The notes under the pieces were generated by a model. That model was not told where the DNA came from. It searched no databases and saw only the letters and a list, made by a program, of their open reading frames with translations. Positions 1 to 7,822 of a stretch of DNA of 64,000 nucleotides are shown here, piece by piece (positions within the stretch are counted from its first letter, which is position 1; each line of letters opens with the position of its first letter). The stretch covers positions 1 to 64,000 of the forward strand of contig CACXTX010000003.1 in NCBI GenBank assembly GCA_902770635.1. Reading direction: 5' to 3'. The position numbers were made by a program, and so were the translations under genes. This DNA is from an uncultured Prevotellaceae bacterium. GTDB taxonomy: Bacteria; Bacteroidota; Bacteroidia; Bacteroidales; Bacteroidaceae.

Positions 1-85
1 CTACACTGGTAAGAGCAAGCTCGTCGACACCGCTGGTCGTGTTGATAAGTTCATGAGCCGCTACGGTAAGGCTGCGAAGAAATAA
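1..85 (+). CDS. rpmE2: 50S ribosomal protein L31 type B, 3' end (partial)
   Basis: The first 85 bases are an open frame that begins outside the window and ends in TAA at 83-85. The visible C-terminus (YTGKSKLVDTAGRVDKF, then a Lys-rich tail ending GKAAKK) matches the end of type B L31 proteins, which carry the conserved YTGK...DTAGRVDKF block. L31 sits at the subunit bridge of the ribosome; type B paralogues usually lack the zinc-binding cysteines, which cannot be checked here because the N-terminus is missing. A hairpin terminator follows at once. Confidence 0.85.
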   Translation, partial: YTGKSKLVDTAGRVDKFMSRYGKAAKK

Positions 86-110
86 ATAATTTCACGCCGA
101 CAAGATCTAA

Positions 111-156
111 GGCGCGTCGAAGGTAGTTGCATATGCCTTTGTACGCGCCTTTTTTT
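111..156 (+). terminator. Intrinsic terminator of rpmE2
   Basis: GGCGCGT (111-117) pairs perfectly with ACGCGCC (143-149) and is followed directly by seven T. It lies 25 bases after the L31 stop codon. Confidence 0.85.
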
Positions 157-181
157 ACTAACAACAAAAACAACAACAGCT

Positions 182-1138
182 ATGAAAACTAAGAAACTAA
201 TAATCCTTTGCGTATGCGCCTTCACGTTGGCTGCATGCGGTGGTGACGACGGTCCCGTAGTAGTTCCAAGAAACACATTTCCTCCTATAGATGATGGAAC
301 GAGTGCCAACACCAATAAGAATACGACTGGCCCTAAAGAGGCCCAGGCTCGATATGAATTCCCAAAGATCAAAGGTGGAACTAACGATATCATAGTTCAC
401 TCTACTACAGAATACGGAGTTACCTATTCATTGGAATGGGATCACCAGAAGCGAGCAACTCGCTGGGTATGCTGGGAAGTAAACAGCACAAACCGCATAG
501 AAAGATATAGTCGAAAGCAATTATGGCCAAATGGCGATCCCTGGGCTTACGACCCATCAGTTCCTCAAGACGAGCAACAGGCTACCTATAGCGAACTAAG
601 CAAGAGTTACTACCCCGGCTACACCCCAGGTGTTCACAGTGAATCTGATTACTTATATCAGAAAGGTCATATCTGTGCCTCTCAAGATCGCATTTACGAC
701 AAGGAAGCCAACCAACAGACATTTTACATGACAAACATCTACCCACAGGTAGGAAACTTTAATGGTAAGTTGTGGGCTAAGCTGGAAAGTCAAGTTCGAA
801 AATGGGGACCAAATGACAAAGTAAACTTGATGTTTGTCTGCAAAGGCGGTACCATCGACAAGGAATCTGAAATACTTGACCGCACTATAGGCAATCATAT
901 TGTACCCAAATATTTCTTTATGGCCATTGTCCGCCAAACTACAAAAGGGATAAGTGGTATAGCATTCTGGATGGAACACTTAAATGAAGACCGCTCTAAT
1001 GATCCATTAAGCCTATATGCCATGAGCATTGACGAATTGGAAAGGAAAACAGGAATAGACTTTTTCTGCAACTTGCCTGACAACGTTGAGGACACTGTTG
1101 AGAGTACATTAACGCTCAGTGACTGGAATCTTCAATAA
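182..1138 (+). CDS. Secreted DNA/RNA non-specific endonuclease (NUC1 family) lipoprotein
   Basis: 318 aa. The N-terminus is a lipoprotein signal with lipobox LAAC (Cys19) followed by GGDDG, so export to the envelope is expected. Residues about 160-300 form a NUC1-type (Serratia nuclease/endonuclease G) domain: the catalytic block reads KGHICASQDR (His163, in place of the classic DRGH), followed by the metal-site region TNIYPQVGNFNGKLW with Asn194 as the likely Mg ligand. This form of the motif is common in Bacteroidetes. The likely role is cleavage of extracellular nucleic acid at the cell surface. It is a single-gene unit between the L31 terminator and the promoter of the peroxidase gene. 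The exact substrate is unknown. Confidence 0.85.
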   Translation: MKTKKLIILCVCAFTLAACGGDDGPVVVPRNTFPPIDDGTSANTNKNTTGPKEAQARYEFPKIKGGTNDIIVHSTTEYGVTYSLEWDHQKRATRWVCWEVNSTNRIERYSRKQLWPNGDPWAYDPSVPQDEQQATYSELSKSYYPGYTPGVHSESDYLYQKGHICASQDRIYDKEANQQTFYMTNIYPQVGNFNGKLWAKLESQVRKWGPNDKVNLMFVCKGGTIDKESEILDRTIGNHIVPKYFFMAIVRQTTKGISGIAFWMEHLNEDRSNDPLSLYAMSIDELERKTGIDFFCNLPDNVEDTVESTLTLSDWNLQ

Positions 1139-1153
1139 AAAAGATTAAAATAC

Positions 1154-1184
1154 TTGGATATACGAAGGAAATGTCGTATCTTTG
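1154..1184 (+). promoter_or_regulatory. Bacteroidetes promoter for gpx-trxB
   Basis: TTG at 1154-1156 (-33 element) and TATCTTTG at 1177-1184 (-7 element, consensus TAnnTTTG) are 20 bases apart. Transcription would begin about 50 bases before the gpx ATG. Confidence 0.75.
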
Positions 1185-1237
1185 CTCTCTGAGTAAAGAT
1201 ACGATTTTTCTATTACACAATAATAACAAAAACAAAA

Positions 1238-1786
1238 ATGAAGACAATTTACGATTTCTCTGTCAAGGACAGAAAAGGAAAAGATGTTTCACTAAAAGAG
1301 TATGCCAACGAAGTACTGCTGATTGTCAACACAGCAACCAAATGTGGCTTCACACCCCAATACGACGAGTTGGAGGCCCTGTACAAGAAGTACCACAGCC
1401 AGGGATTCGAGATTCTCGACTTCCCCTGCAACCAGTTTGGACAGCAGGCTCCTGGTACCGATGAGAGCATTCACGAATTCTGTAAGCTGAACTTTGGCAC
1501 CGAATTCCCACGATTCAAGAAAATCAAGGTAAACGGCGACGACGCTGATCCTTTGTATAAATTCCTGCAGGAGCAGAAGGGCTTTGCAGGCTGGGATCCT
1601 GAGCATAACCTGACTGCCATCCTCGACGATATGCTGTCAAAGGCTGACCCTGACTACAAACAGAAGCCCGACATCAAGTGGAACTTCACCAAATTCCTGA
1701 TTAACAAGAAGGGACAGGTTGTAGCCCGCTTCGAACCCACCACCAGCTGCGCCGTGATTGAAGAGAAAATCAAAGAACTGTTGTAA
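1238..1786 (+). CDS. Glutathione peroxidase family thiol peroxidase
   Basis: 182 aa, normal for the family. The fold contains the peroxidatic Cys36 in NTATKCGFTP (cysteine rather than selenocysteine), the catalytic Gln66 in FPCNQFG, and Trp148/Asn149 in KWNFTKF, completing the GPx tetrad. No signal peptide, so cytoplasmic. Bacterial members usually draw electrons from thioredoxin rather than glutathione, and the next gene, 23 bases downstream, is thioredoxin reductase, which fits that supply route. The start at ATG 1238 follows an A-rich leader without Shine-Dalgarno. Role inferred: reduction of H2O2 and lipid hydroperoxides. Confidence 0.93.
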   Translation: MKTIYDFSVKDRKGKDVSLKEYANEVLLIVNTATKCGFTPQYDELEALYKKYHSQGFEILDFPCNQFGQQAPGTDESIHEFCKLNFGTEFPRFKKIKVNGDDADPLYKFLQEQKGFAGWDPEHNLTAILDDMLSKADPDYKQKPDIKWNFTKFLINKKGQVVARFEPTTSCAVIEEKIKELL

Positions 1787-1809
1787 TCAGCTAATTATAA
1801 TTTATCTAA

Positions 1810-2745
1810 ATGGAAAAAGTAAAATGCCTGATTATCGGTAGTGGACCTGCTGGCTATACAGCAGCCATCTATGCCAGTCGAGCAAACCTGAACCCCGTGG
1901 AATATAGTGGTATGCAGCCTGGCGGTCAGTTGACACAAACCACTGAGGTGGAGAACTTCCCTGGCTATCCACAAGGTGTGGATGGCAACCAGATGATGAT
2001 GGACCTCAGAGAGCAAGCCGAGCGCTTTGGTGCTGACATCCGCGATGGTTCTATCACCAAGGTGGATTTCTCACAACGTCCTTATAAACTATGGGCTGAG
2101 GACGGTACAGAACTAGAGGCCGACACGGTTATCATTGCCACGGGAGCCTCTGCCAAGTACCTAGGACTAGACGACGAGCGCAAATATAACGGACAGGGTG
2201 TCAGTGCTTGTGCCACATGCGATGGTTTCTTTTATCGCAAGAAGACCGTAGCCGTGGTAGGCGGTGGCGATACCGCTTGCGAGGATGCCCTCTACCTCAG
2301 CGGATTGGCTAAGAAAGTTTATCTCATCGTCCGCAAGCCTTTCCTCCGTGCCTCCAAGGTGATGCAGGAACGTGTGAAGAATGCAGAAAACATTGAGATT
2401 CTCTTCGAGCATAACACCTTAGGACTATTTGGTGAGAATGGCGTAGAAGGTGCCCATCTGGTAAAGCGTAAGGGCGAACCCGACGAGGAAAAGGTAGATA
2501 TTGCCATCGACGGATTCTTCCTGGCTATAGGCCACAAGCCCAACACCGACATCTTCAAGGAGTGGCTGGAAACGGACGAGGTGGGCTATCTAAAAAAGAT
2601 AGACGGCACACCACGCACCAAGTTGGCTGGCATCTTTGTAGCTGGCGACTGTGCAGACCCTGTTTATCGCCAAGCCATCAGCGCAGCAGGTACAGGATGT
2701 CAGGCTGCTATTGAGGCAGAACGTTTCCTATTGGAACAAGCATAG
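1810..2745 (+). CDS. trxB: Thioredoxin-disulfide reductase
   Basis: 311 aa, the size of low-Mr thioredoxin reductases. FAD-binding GSGPAGYTAAIYASRA at the N-terminus, redox-active CATC (Cys134/Cys137) followed by DGFFYRKK, NADPH-binding VGGGDTACEDA, and the C-terminal FAD site GIFVAGDC. It reduces thioredoxin with NADPH in the cytoplasm. Probably co-transcribed with the upstream peroxidase. An intrinsic terminator follows about 60 bases after the stop. Confidence 0.96.
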   Translation: MEKVKCLIIGSGPAGYTAAIYASRANLNPVEYSGMQPGGQLTQTTEVENFPGYPQGVDGNQMMMDLREQAERFGADIRDGSITKVDFSQRPYKLWAEDGTELEADTVIIATGASAKYLGLDDERKYNGQGVSACATCDGFFYRKKTVAVVGGGDTACEDALYLSGLAKKVYLIVRKPFLRASKVMQERVKNAENIEILFEHNTLGLFGENGVEGAHLVKRKGEPDEEKVDIAIDGFFLAIGHKPNTDIFKEWLETDEVGYLKKIDGTPRTKLAGIFVAGDCADPVYRQAISAAGTGCQAAIEAERFLLEQA

Positions 2746-2804
2746 CCCCATTTAAAATAGCATCATTAAACTATCGAGTCATTCTAGTTTAAATTCATAA
2801 CAGG

Positions 2805-2834
2805 AAAAAGCCCCGCTTCACAGCGAGGCTTTTT
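2805..2834. terminator. Strong bidirectional intrinsic terminator
   Basis: AAAAAGCCCCGCT, loop TCAC, AGCGAGGCTTTTT: a long GC-rich stem with A-tract and T-tract on opposite sides, so it can act on both strands. It ends the gpx-trxB transcript and would also stop a leftward transcript from the intergenic region. Confidence 0.85.
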
Positions 2835-3152
2835 CAATAAAAACTAAATTAATCAACCATAAACCTTAACCATTAAAAATATTTCTTTCTAAGATAGGAG
2901 AATTACCTATCATGAGCTAAATTGCAAGTGAGAATTCGCCAACTCTCCTTTTCTGTTGCAAATTTACAACAATATTCTAATACGTGAGTTTACTTTACGT
3001 TATATATGGTTTGAAAATCGTTATTTTATCTAATTTTAAACCCAAAATAACGTTTTTCAAACCCAAAACGCACTTTTCCGAATATTTTTACTCAAAAAAA
3101 TATCTATTTTTAGAATATTATATGTACCTTCGCAGCAGATAAAACTATAAAT
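2835..3152. other. 318-bp AT-rich intergenic region
   Basis: No gene visible. Contains a small hairpin (GATAGG 2893-2898 / CCTATC 2906-2911), a possible minus-strand -7 box (CAAATTTA at 2959-2966, i.e. TAAATTTG on the minus strand), the 18-bp inverted repeat described separately, and a weak plus-strand -7 box TACCTTCG at 3125-3132 ahead of the hybrid kinase gene. Confidence 0.5.
3010..3061. repeat. 18-bp inverted repeat, likely operator
   Basis: TTTGAAAATCGTTATTTT (3010-3027) and AAAATAACGTTTTTCAAA (3044-3061) are reverse complements with one mismatch, separated by 16 bases. The second arm is followed by AAACCCAAAACG, which echoes AAACCCAAAATAACG overlapping that arm. It lies about 90 bases upstream of the AraC-type regulator gene, so an autoregulatory site is an attractive reading. 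Confidence 0.6.
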
Positions 3153-4871
3153 ATGTACATCACAAACATCTACATTGCGATTGCCCTAGCTCTCGTCATA
3201 GTCATTATTGGCTTTGCACGATGGCTGATTGTCCGTACCATGAACATTCGTGAGAAGTTAAAGATGAGTCATATCTTCACCAACATCACCCACGAACTAC
3301 TGACTCCGTTGACTATTCTTAGCGCATCCATAGAAAACCTGCGTGCCAATAACCCTGCATCACAACACGAATACGATTTAATGGACTTGAACATCCAGCG
3401 TAGCGTGCGCCTGCTTCAACAGATTCTGGAAACCAGCAAGTCGCAGGCTGGCGAGTTGAAACTAAGAGTAAGCAATGGCGACGTGATGCAATTTATCAGG
3501 GAGACAGCCCACTGCATAGAGCCCCTCATGGTCAAGCGAAACTTTGAGTTCGTGGTTCGTTGTAAGCCAGAAAGCATGATGGGATGGATAGATACCGACA
3601 AAGTAGACAAAGTCATCTTCAACCTACTGTCCAATGCAGCCAAATATGCAGGGGACAAGGCCCAGGTGATTCTTGATGTCGCTACCAATGACCACTACGA
3701 TCATATCATTATCCGTGTAAGCGACAATGGTCCCGGCATTCCCCAAGACAAAATAAAACACCTCTTTACACGTTTTCACGATGGTGCCTACCGGCAAAAC
3801 CGTACTTTCGGAACTGGATTGGGGTTGTCGCTGACCTACGACTTGGTACGTCTTCACAAAGGAAAAATAAAGTGTAAGAGCATCGACGGACAAGGAACCA
3901 CCTTCCTCATAGATATTCCCATCAACAAAGATGCCTACTCAAAAGACCAGATTGACGAGGAGAACACCATCAACATTCCCCAACAGCTTATTCTGGATTT
4001 GCCAACGCCTGAGGCCATACTACCCCAGGCCATCCAGTCCAATCCTACTGACAAGAATGCTTCACGCATCTTGATTGTGGAAGACAACCAGGAACTGCTC
4101 ACGCTGATGTTCCAGCTGTTGCAGAGCAAATACCACGTATTGACAGCCACTAACGGACGTGAAGCACTTCAAATAGTACATAATCATCCTATTGACCTGA
4201 TTGTTTCTGATGTGATCATGCCCGACATCAATGGCTATGAATTGACAAATGCCTTGAAACAGGACGAGCAATTCGGCCATTTGCCCATCATTCTGATTAC
4301 CGCCAATGCAAAAGAGGAAGACCGCATGGAAGCACTTACCGCTGGTGCTGACGACTTAATATCAAAGCCATTCAAGATGCGCGAGTTGCAACTGCGCATC
4401 GACAACATTATAGCCAACCGACAGCGTGTACAAAGTGACATCACTGCCAATGAAGGGGATTTTACAGATATCGCCACACAAAAACCACTCACTGCCGAGC
4501 AGGAATATCTGCAACGGGCTATTAAGTGCATTAACGAACATATCAGTGATGCCGATTACGATCGTGATGCCTTTGCTGCAGACATGAGCAGCAGTGTCAG
4601 CACCTTATATAATAAGATACGAGCCATTACGGGAAAGAATATTACCACATTCATGCGCGACATCCGTATTAAAACCGCTTGCCGACTGGCAAAGGAAGAC
4701 CCTCAACTACGCGTCAGCGACATTGCCTATCGTGTCGGCTTCAGAGATCCTAAATATTTTGCCACCTCCTTCAAGCGTGTCATGGGCGTACAACCCAAGG
4801 AATATTTCGACCAAATCAAGGCTCAATACGACGAGACACCCACAGACCCACAAACGTTAATAGAGCGTTAA
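3153..4871 (+). CDS. Compact hybrid histidine kinase / response regulator with AraC DNA-binding domain
   Basis: 572 aa. Order: one N-terminal membrane helix (about residues 5-27), HisKA with phospho-acceptor His47 in NITHELLTPLT, HATPase with N-box Asn157/Asn161 (FNLLSNAAKYA), G1 box DNGPGI and G2 box GTGLGL, receiver domain from about 305 with phospho-acceptor Asp353 in VSDVIMPD and switch Lys in SKPF, then an AraC helix-turn-helix (about 470-560). This is the layout of Bacteroidetes hybrid two-component systems but without the usual large periplasmic sensor, so signal input must come through the membrane helix, a partner protein or the cytoplasm. Its 3' end overlaps the convergent symporter gene by 56 bases. 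Target genes are not evident. Confidence 0.9.
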   Translation: MYITNIYIAIALALVIVIIGFARWLIVRTMNIREKLKMSHIFTNITHELLTPLTILSASIENLRANNPASQHEYDLMDLNIQRSVRLLQQILETSKSQAGELKLRVSNGDVMQFIRETAHCIEPLMVKRNFEFVVRCKPESMMGWIDTDKVDKVIFNLLSNAAKYAGDKAQVILDVATNDHYDHIIIRVSDNGPGIPQDKIKHLFTRFHDGAYRQNRTFGTGLGLSLTYDLVRLHKGKIKCKSIDGQGTTFLIDIPINKDAYSKDQIDEENTINIPQQLILDLPTPEAILPQAIQSNPTDKNASRILIVEDNQELLTLMFQLLQSKYHVLTATNGREALQIVHNHPIDLIVSDVIMPDINGYELTNALKQDEQFGHLPIILITANAKEEDRMEALTAGADDLISKPFKMRELQLRIDNIIANRQRVQSDITANEGDFTDIATQKPLTAEQEYLQRAIKCINEHISDADYDRDAFAADMSSSVSTLYNKIRAITGKNITTFMRDIRIKTACRLAKEDPQLRVSDIAYRVGFRDPKYFATSFKRVMGVQPKEYFDQIKAQYDETPTDPQTLIER

Positions 4872-6267
4872 GCATCAGCAATTCATAGCCAAAACGGTAA
4901 CCCGTGGTTTGTCCTATGCCCCAATCTAGGATATAACAAAGCAAAGGCGAAACGATGGCAATATAAGGCACCCAGCAATCATTCACCGCTCTCCGCGTCA
5001 TCAGCCCATAGGCAAAGAGTCCCAACAAAGGTCCGTAGGTATAGGATGCTATGATATAGACCGCATCTATCAGACTGGTGGAATTGACTGCCCTGAACAG
5101 CAGGATGAACAGCACAAACAACCCACACATAGCCAGATGTACCTTTTTGCGTAGCCCTTCGTCTTCATCTCTTTCTCGAATATCCACACAATAAATGGTG
5201 GTCAGCGAGGTCAATGCCGAGTCTGCACTCGAGAAAGAAGCTGCCACGATACCGAGAACGAACATCAGTTCTGTTAATTGAGAATTGACAATTGATAATT
5301 GACAATTGTTATTGGATGAAACTTGCTCAATATAGTATGGCAGCAGGTCATCGCCCATTGCAGGAATCGGCATTCCCTGTTGCTGATACCACATGGCGAG
5401 CAGCACACCCAGCGACAGAAACAACAGATTAGCAGGCAGGAAAGCCACTCCATAGGTACACATATCCTTCTGCGCCCCTCGTAGCGTCTTACATGTCAGG
5501 TTCTTCTGCATCATGTCCTGATCAACACCCGTCATCACCAGCACGACAAACACACCACTCAAGAACTGTTTCCAGAAAAATTGCTTCGACACCCAATCGT
5601 CCATCACAAAAACCCGCGACAAAGCATTGTCTTTAATCATTGCTACCGCTTCACCCATCGTCAGTCCCATATCCTGCATCACCTTATATATAATAAGGAG
5701 AAGAGCCGTAAACAGACAAAGAGTTTGCAAAGAGTCCGTCCACACCAATGTCTTGATACCCCCGTTACGGGTGTACAGCCATATTAACAAAACCAGTGCT
5801 ACCACCGTAACAGCAAAGGGAATACCCATCGGATCAAACACAAAACGTTGCAGAATGATACAAACCACATAGAAACGAACCGCAGCCCCCATCATCTTCG
5901 ACAACAGGAAGAATGAGGCTCCCGTCTTATGAGACCTGCGCCCCAGCCGTTGTCCCAGATAACCGTAAATAGACGTCAGGTTCAGTCGGTAATAGAGGGG
6001 TAACAACACAAATGCTACGACCACATAGCCCAGGATAAAACCCATACACATCTGTAAATAGGTCATTTGCGTATGAAGCACCATGCCAGGAACCGAGACA
6101 AAAGTAACCCCCGATATCGAAGCGCCTATCATGCCAAAAGCCACCATATACCACGGAGAACGTCGGTCTGCCCTGTAAAACGTGGTATTGGTAGCCCGTC
6201 TGCCAGTCCATCTGCTGATGGCAAACAACAGGCAAAAATACAGCAAAACAGCTATAACTATGACCAT
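4816..6267 (-). CDS. Sodium:solute symporter (SSS family)
   Basis: 483 aa from the ATG at 6267. Many hydrophobic helices and SSS-family features: the substituted-cation-pore start (FYRADRRSPWYMVAFGMIGASISGVTFVSVPG in the family position), the GGIKTLVWTDSLQ segment and a DQDMMQKNL segment. Imports a small solute with Na+ across the inner membrane; substrate unknown. An in-frame ATG-less extension to 6315 (GTG) is rejected because the promoter box CAAAGGTA (6276-6283) lies inside it. Residues about 318-331 (NNNCQLSIVNSQLT) are encoded by a 7-bp-period repeat insertion absent from ordinary relatives of this loop. The last codons overlap the opposing kinase gene. Confidence 0.88.
   Translation of the reverse strand: MVIVIAVLLYFCLLFAISRWTGRRATNTTFYRADRRSPWYMVAFGMIGASISGVTFVSVPGMVLHTQMTYLQMCMGFILGYVVVAFVLLPLYYRLNLTSIYGYLGQRLGRRSHKTGASFFLLSKMMGAAVRFYVVCIILQRFVFDPMGIPFAVTVVALVLLIWLYTRNGGIKTLVWTDSLQTLCLFTALLLIIYKVMQDMGLTMGEAVAMIKDNALSRVFVMDDWVSKQFFWKQFLSGVFVVLVMTGVDQDMMQKNLTCKTLRGAQKDMCTYGVAFLPANLLFLSLGVLLAMWYQQQGMPIPAMGDDLLPYYIEQVSSNNNCQLSIVNSQLTELMFVLGIVAASFSSADSALTSLTTIYCVDIRERDEDEGLRKKVHLAMCGLFVLFILLFRAVNSTSLIDAVYIIASYTYGPLLGLFAYGLMTRRAVNDCWVPYIAIVSPLLCYILDWGIGQTTGYRFGYELLMLNALLTFVGLWVSRRIEP
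5274..5315. repeat. Heptamer repeat inside symporter gene
   Basis: Five tandem 7-mers of the AATTGAN type (AATTGAG, AATTGAC, AATTGAT, AATTGAC, AATTGTT) with flanks. The same repeat type fills the asnA/dnaX gap at 44835-44869. It preserves the reading frame. Confidence 0.85.
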
Positions 6268-6275
6268 AATGCTTG

Positions 6276-6283
6276 CAAAGGTA
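6276..6283 (-). promoter_or_regulatory. -7 element of symporter gene
   Basis: CAAAGGTA on the plus strand is TACCTTTG on the minus strand. Its distance of 8 bases to the ATG at 6267 implies a nearly leaderless transcript and fixes the start codon. Confidence 0.65.
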
Positions 6284-6308
6284 CAATTTAAAAATGGCAG
6301 CAGCAAAT

Positions 6309-6336
6309 TTTTCACTTTTCACTTTTCACTTTTCAC
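6309..6336. repeat. Four perfect heptamers between divergent promoters
   Basis: TTTTCAC repeated four times exactly, between the minus-strand -7 box at 6276-6283 and the plus-strand -7 box at 6348-6355. Confidence 0.9.
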
Positions 6337-6347
6337 CATATTTTTAT

Positions 6348-6355
6348 TACCTTTG
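6348..6355 (+). promoter_or_regulatory. -7 element of trpB2
   Basis: TACCTTTG, 33 bases ahead of the trpB ATG. The matching -33 position falls in or beside the heptamer repeat tract. Confidence 0.65.
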
Positions 6356-6388
6356 CAAGCGGTAATTATTCACCAACAACAAAAAGCA

Positions 6389-7750
6389 ATGGCAAAACAG
6401 AAAAAATTCATCCTTCAAGAGAGTGAGATTCCAACACAGTGGTACAACATCCAGGCAGACATGCCCAACAAGCCCCTGCCTCCCATCCATCCTGCTACCA
6501 AGCAGCCTTTGGGTGTAGATGACCTGGCACATATCTTCCCCCGCGAATGCTGTGTGCAGGAACTGGACACTGAACATCGTTGGATTGACATTCCTGAGGA
6601 TGTACTCGAGAAGTACAAGTATTATCGTTCAACTCCGTTGGTACGTGCCTATGCCCTCGAAGAGGCACTGGGTACCCCTGCCCACATCTATTTCAAGAAC
6701 GAGAGCACCAATCCGCTGGGTTCACATAAGATCAACTCTGCCCTGCCCCAGTGCTATTATGCCAAGCAGGAAGGAACGACCAATGTCACCACCGAGACTG
6801 GCGCAGGTCAATGGGGCGCTGCCCTTTCCTATGCTGCCAAGATCTATGGTCTCGACTGTGCTGTCTATCAGGTAAAGATTACCATGCAGCAAAAGCCTTA
6901 CCGCTCCAGCATCATGCGTACCTTCGGTGCTGTTGTCGAGGGTTCTCCCTCCATGTCAACCCGCGCCGGCAAGGATATCCTGACCAAAGACCCCACCCAC
7001 TCCGGTTCACTGGGTACTGCCATTTCCGAGGCTGTCGAGTTGGCCACAACCACACCCAATTGTAAATATACGCTGGGATCCGTGCTCAACCACGTAGGTC
7101 TGCACCAGACTATCATTGGTTTGGAAGCTGAGAAGCAGATGCAGATGGCTGGCGAGTATCCTGATATCGTGATTGGCTGCTTCGGTGGTGGTTCAAACTT
7201 CGGTGGAATCTCCTTCCCCTTTATGCGTCATAACCTGAGTGGCGAGCGTCATACTGAGTTCATTGCTGCTGAGCCCGACAGTTGTCCAAAACTTACCCGT
7301 GGTCAGTTCCGCTACGACTTTGGTGACGAGGCGGGTTATACGCCACTGTTGCCAATGTTTACCCTGGGGCATAACTTCAGACCATCTAACATCCATGCTG
7401 GCGGATTGCGCTATCATGGTGCCGGAATGATTATCTCCCAGTTAATAAAAGACGGTCTGATGCATGGTGTTGACATTCCACAACTCGAAACTTTCGAGGC
7501 TGGCATGCTGTTCGCCCGTACCGAAGGCATCATCCCTGCTCCTGAGAGTTGTCACGCCATCGCTGCAACCATCCGTGAAGCCCAAAAGTGCAAGGAGACA
7601 GGCGAGGAGAAGGTTATTCTCTTCAACCTCTCTGGTCATGGTCTTATCGACATGCCTAGCTATGAGACATACATCAAGGGTGACCTGCAAAACTATACCG
7701 TTACTGACGAGATGATTGCAGCCAACCTTGCTGAACTCGACAAACAATAA
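6389..7750 (+). CDS. trpB: TrpB2-type tryptophan synthase beta chain
   Basis: 453 aa, longer than classic TrpB (about 400) and typical of the TrpB2 branch. PLP Schiff-base lysine is Lys114 in NPLGSHKINSALP; the phosphate-binding glycine loop is GCFGGGSNFGG near 264-273. Catalyses condensation of indole with serine; TrpB2 enzymes often act without TrpA and may salvage indole. It stands alone, with no other trp genes beside it, which supports the salvage reading. The start ATG 6389 gives the standard N-terminus; an upstream extension in the same frame overlaps the promoter and the heptamer repeats and is rejected. Confidence 0.93.
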   Translation: MAKQKKFILQESEIPTQWYNIQADMPNKPLPPIHPATKQPLGVDDLAHIFPRECCVQELDTEHRWIDIPEDVLEKYKYYRSTPLVRAYALEEALGTPAHIYFKNESTNPLGSHKINSALPQCYYAKQEGTTNVTTETGAGQWGAALSYAAKIYGLDCAVYQVKITMQQKPYRSSIMRTFGAVVEGSPSMSTRAGKDILTKDPTHSGSLGTAISEAVELATTTPNCKYTLGSVLNHVGLHQTIIGLEAEKQMQMAGEYPDIVIGCFGGGSNFGGISFPFMRHNLSGERHTEFIAAEPDSCPKLTRGQFRYDFGDEAGYTPLLPMFTLGHNFRPSNIHAGGLRYHGAGMIISQLIKDGLMHGVDIPQLETFEAGMLFARTEGIIPAPESCHAIAATIREAQKCKETGEEKVILFNLSGHGLIDMPSYETYIKGDLQNYTVTDEMIAANLAELDKQ

Positions 7751-7770
7751 CGTTTTGCGAACGACCATAA

Positions 7771-7804
7771 TGAATGGAGCTGCCACAATTGACAGCTCCA
7801 TTCA
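7771..7804. terminator. 12-bp hairpin between convergent genes
   Basis: TGAATGGAGCTG (7771-7782) pairs perfectly with CAGCTCCATTCA (7793-7804). The T-tract is weak (TTTGTT). Placed between trpB and the convergent desulfidase gene, it probably serves both. Confidence 0.65.
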
Positions 7805-7822
7805 TTTGTTCTATACAAGCAT

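Noticed and set aside
61..393. Minus-strand frame opposite the nuclease lipoprotein
   Set aside because: It runs through the L31 end and the terminator and shows no domain; the plus-strand lipoprotein with lipobox and NUC motifs explains the DNA.
1171..1464. Alternative frame over the start of the glutathione peroxidase gene
   Set aside because: Overlaps the promoter box and the real gene; product is Lys/Arg-rich without any motif.
6182..6388. N-terminal extension of trpB
   Set aside because: It would cover both divergent promoters and four heptamers; TrpB2 relatives start at the ATG at 6389.
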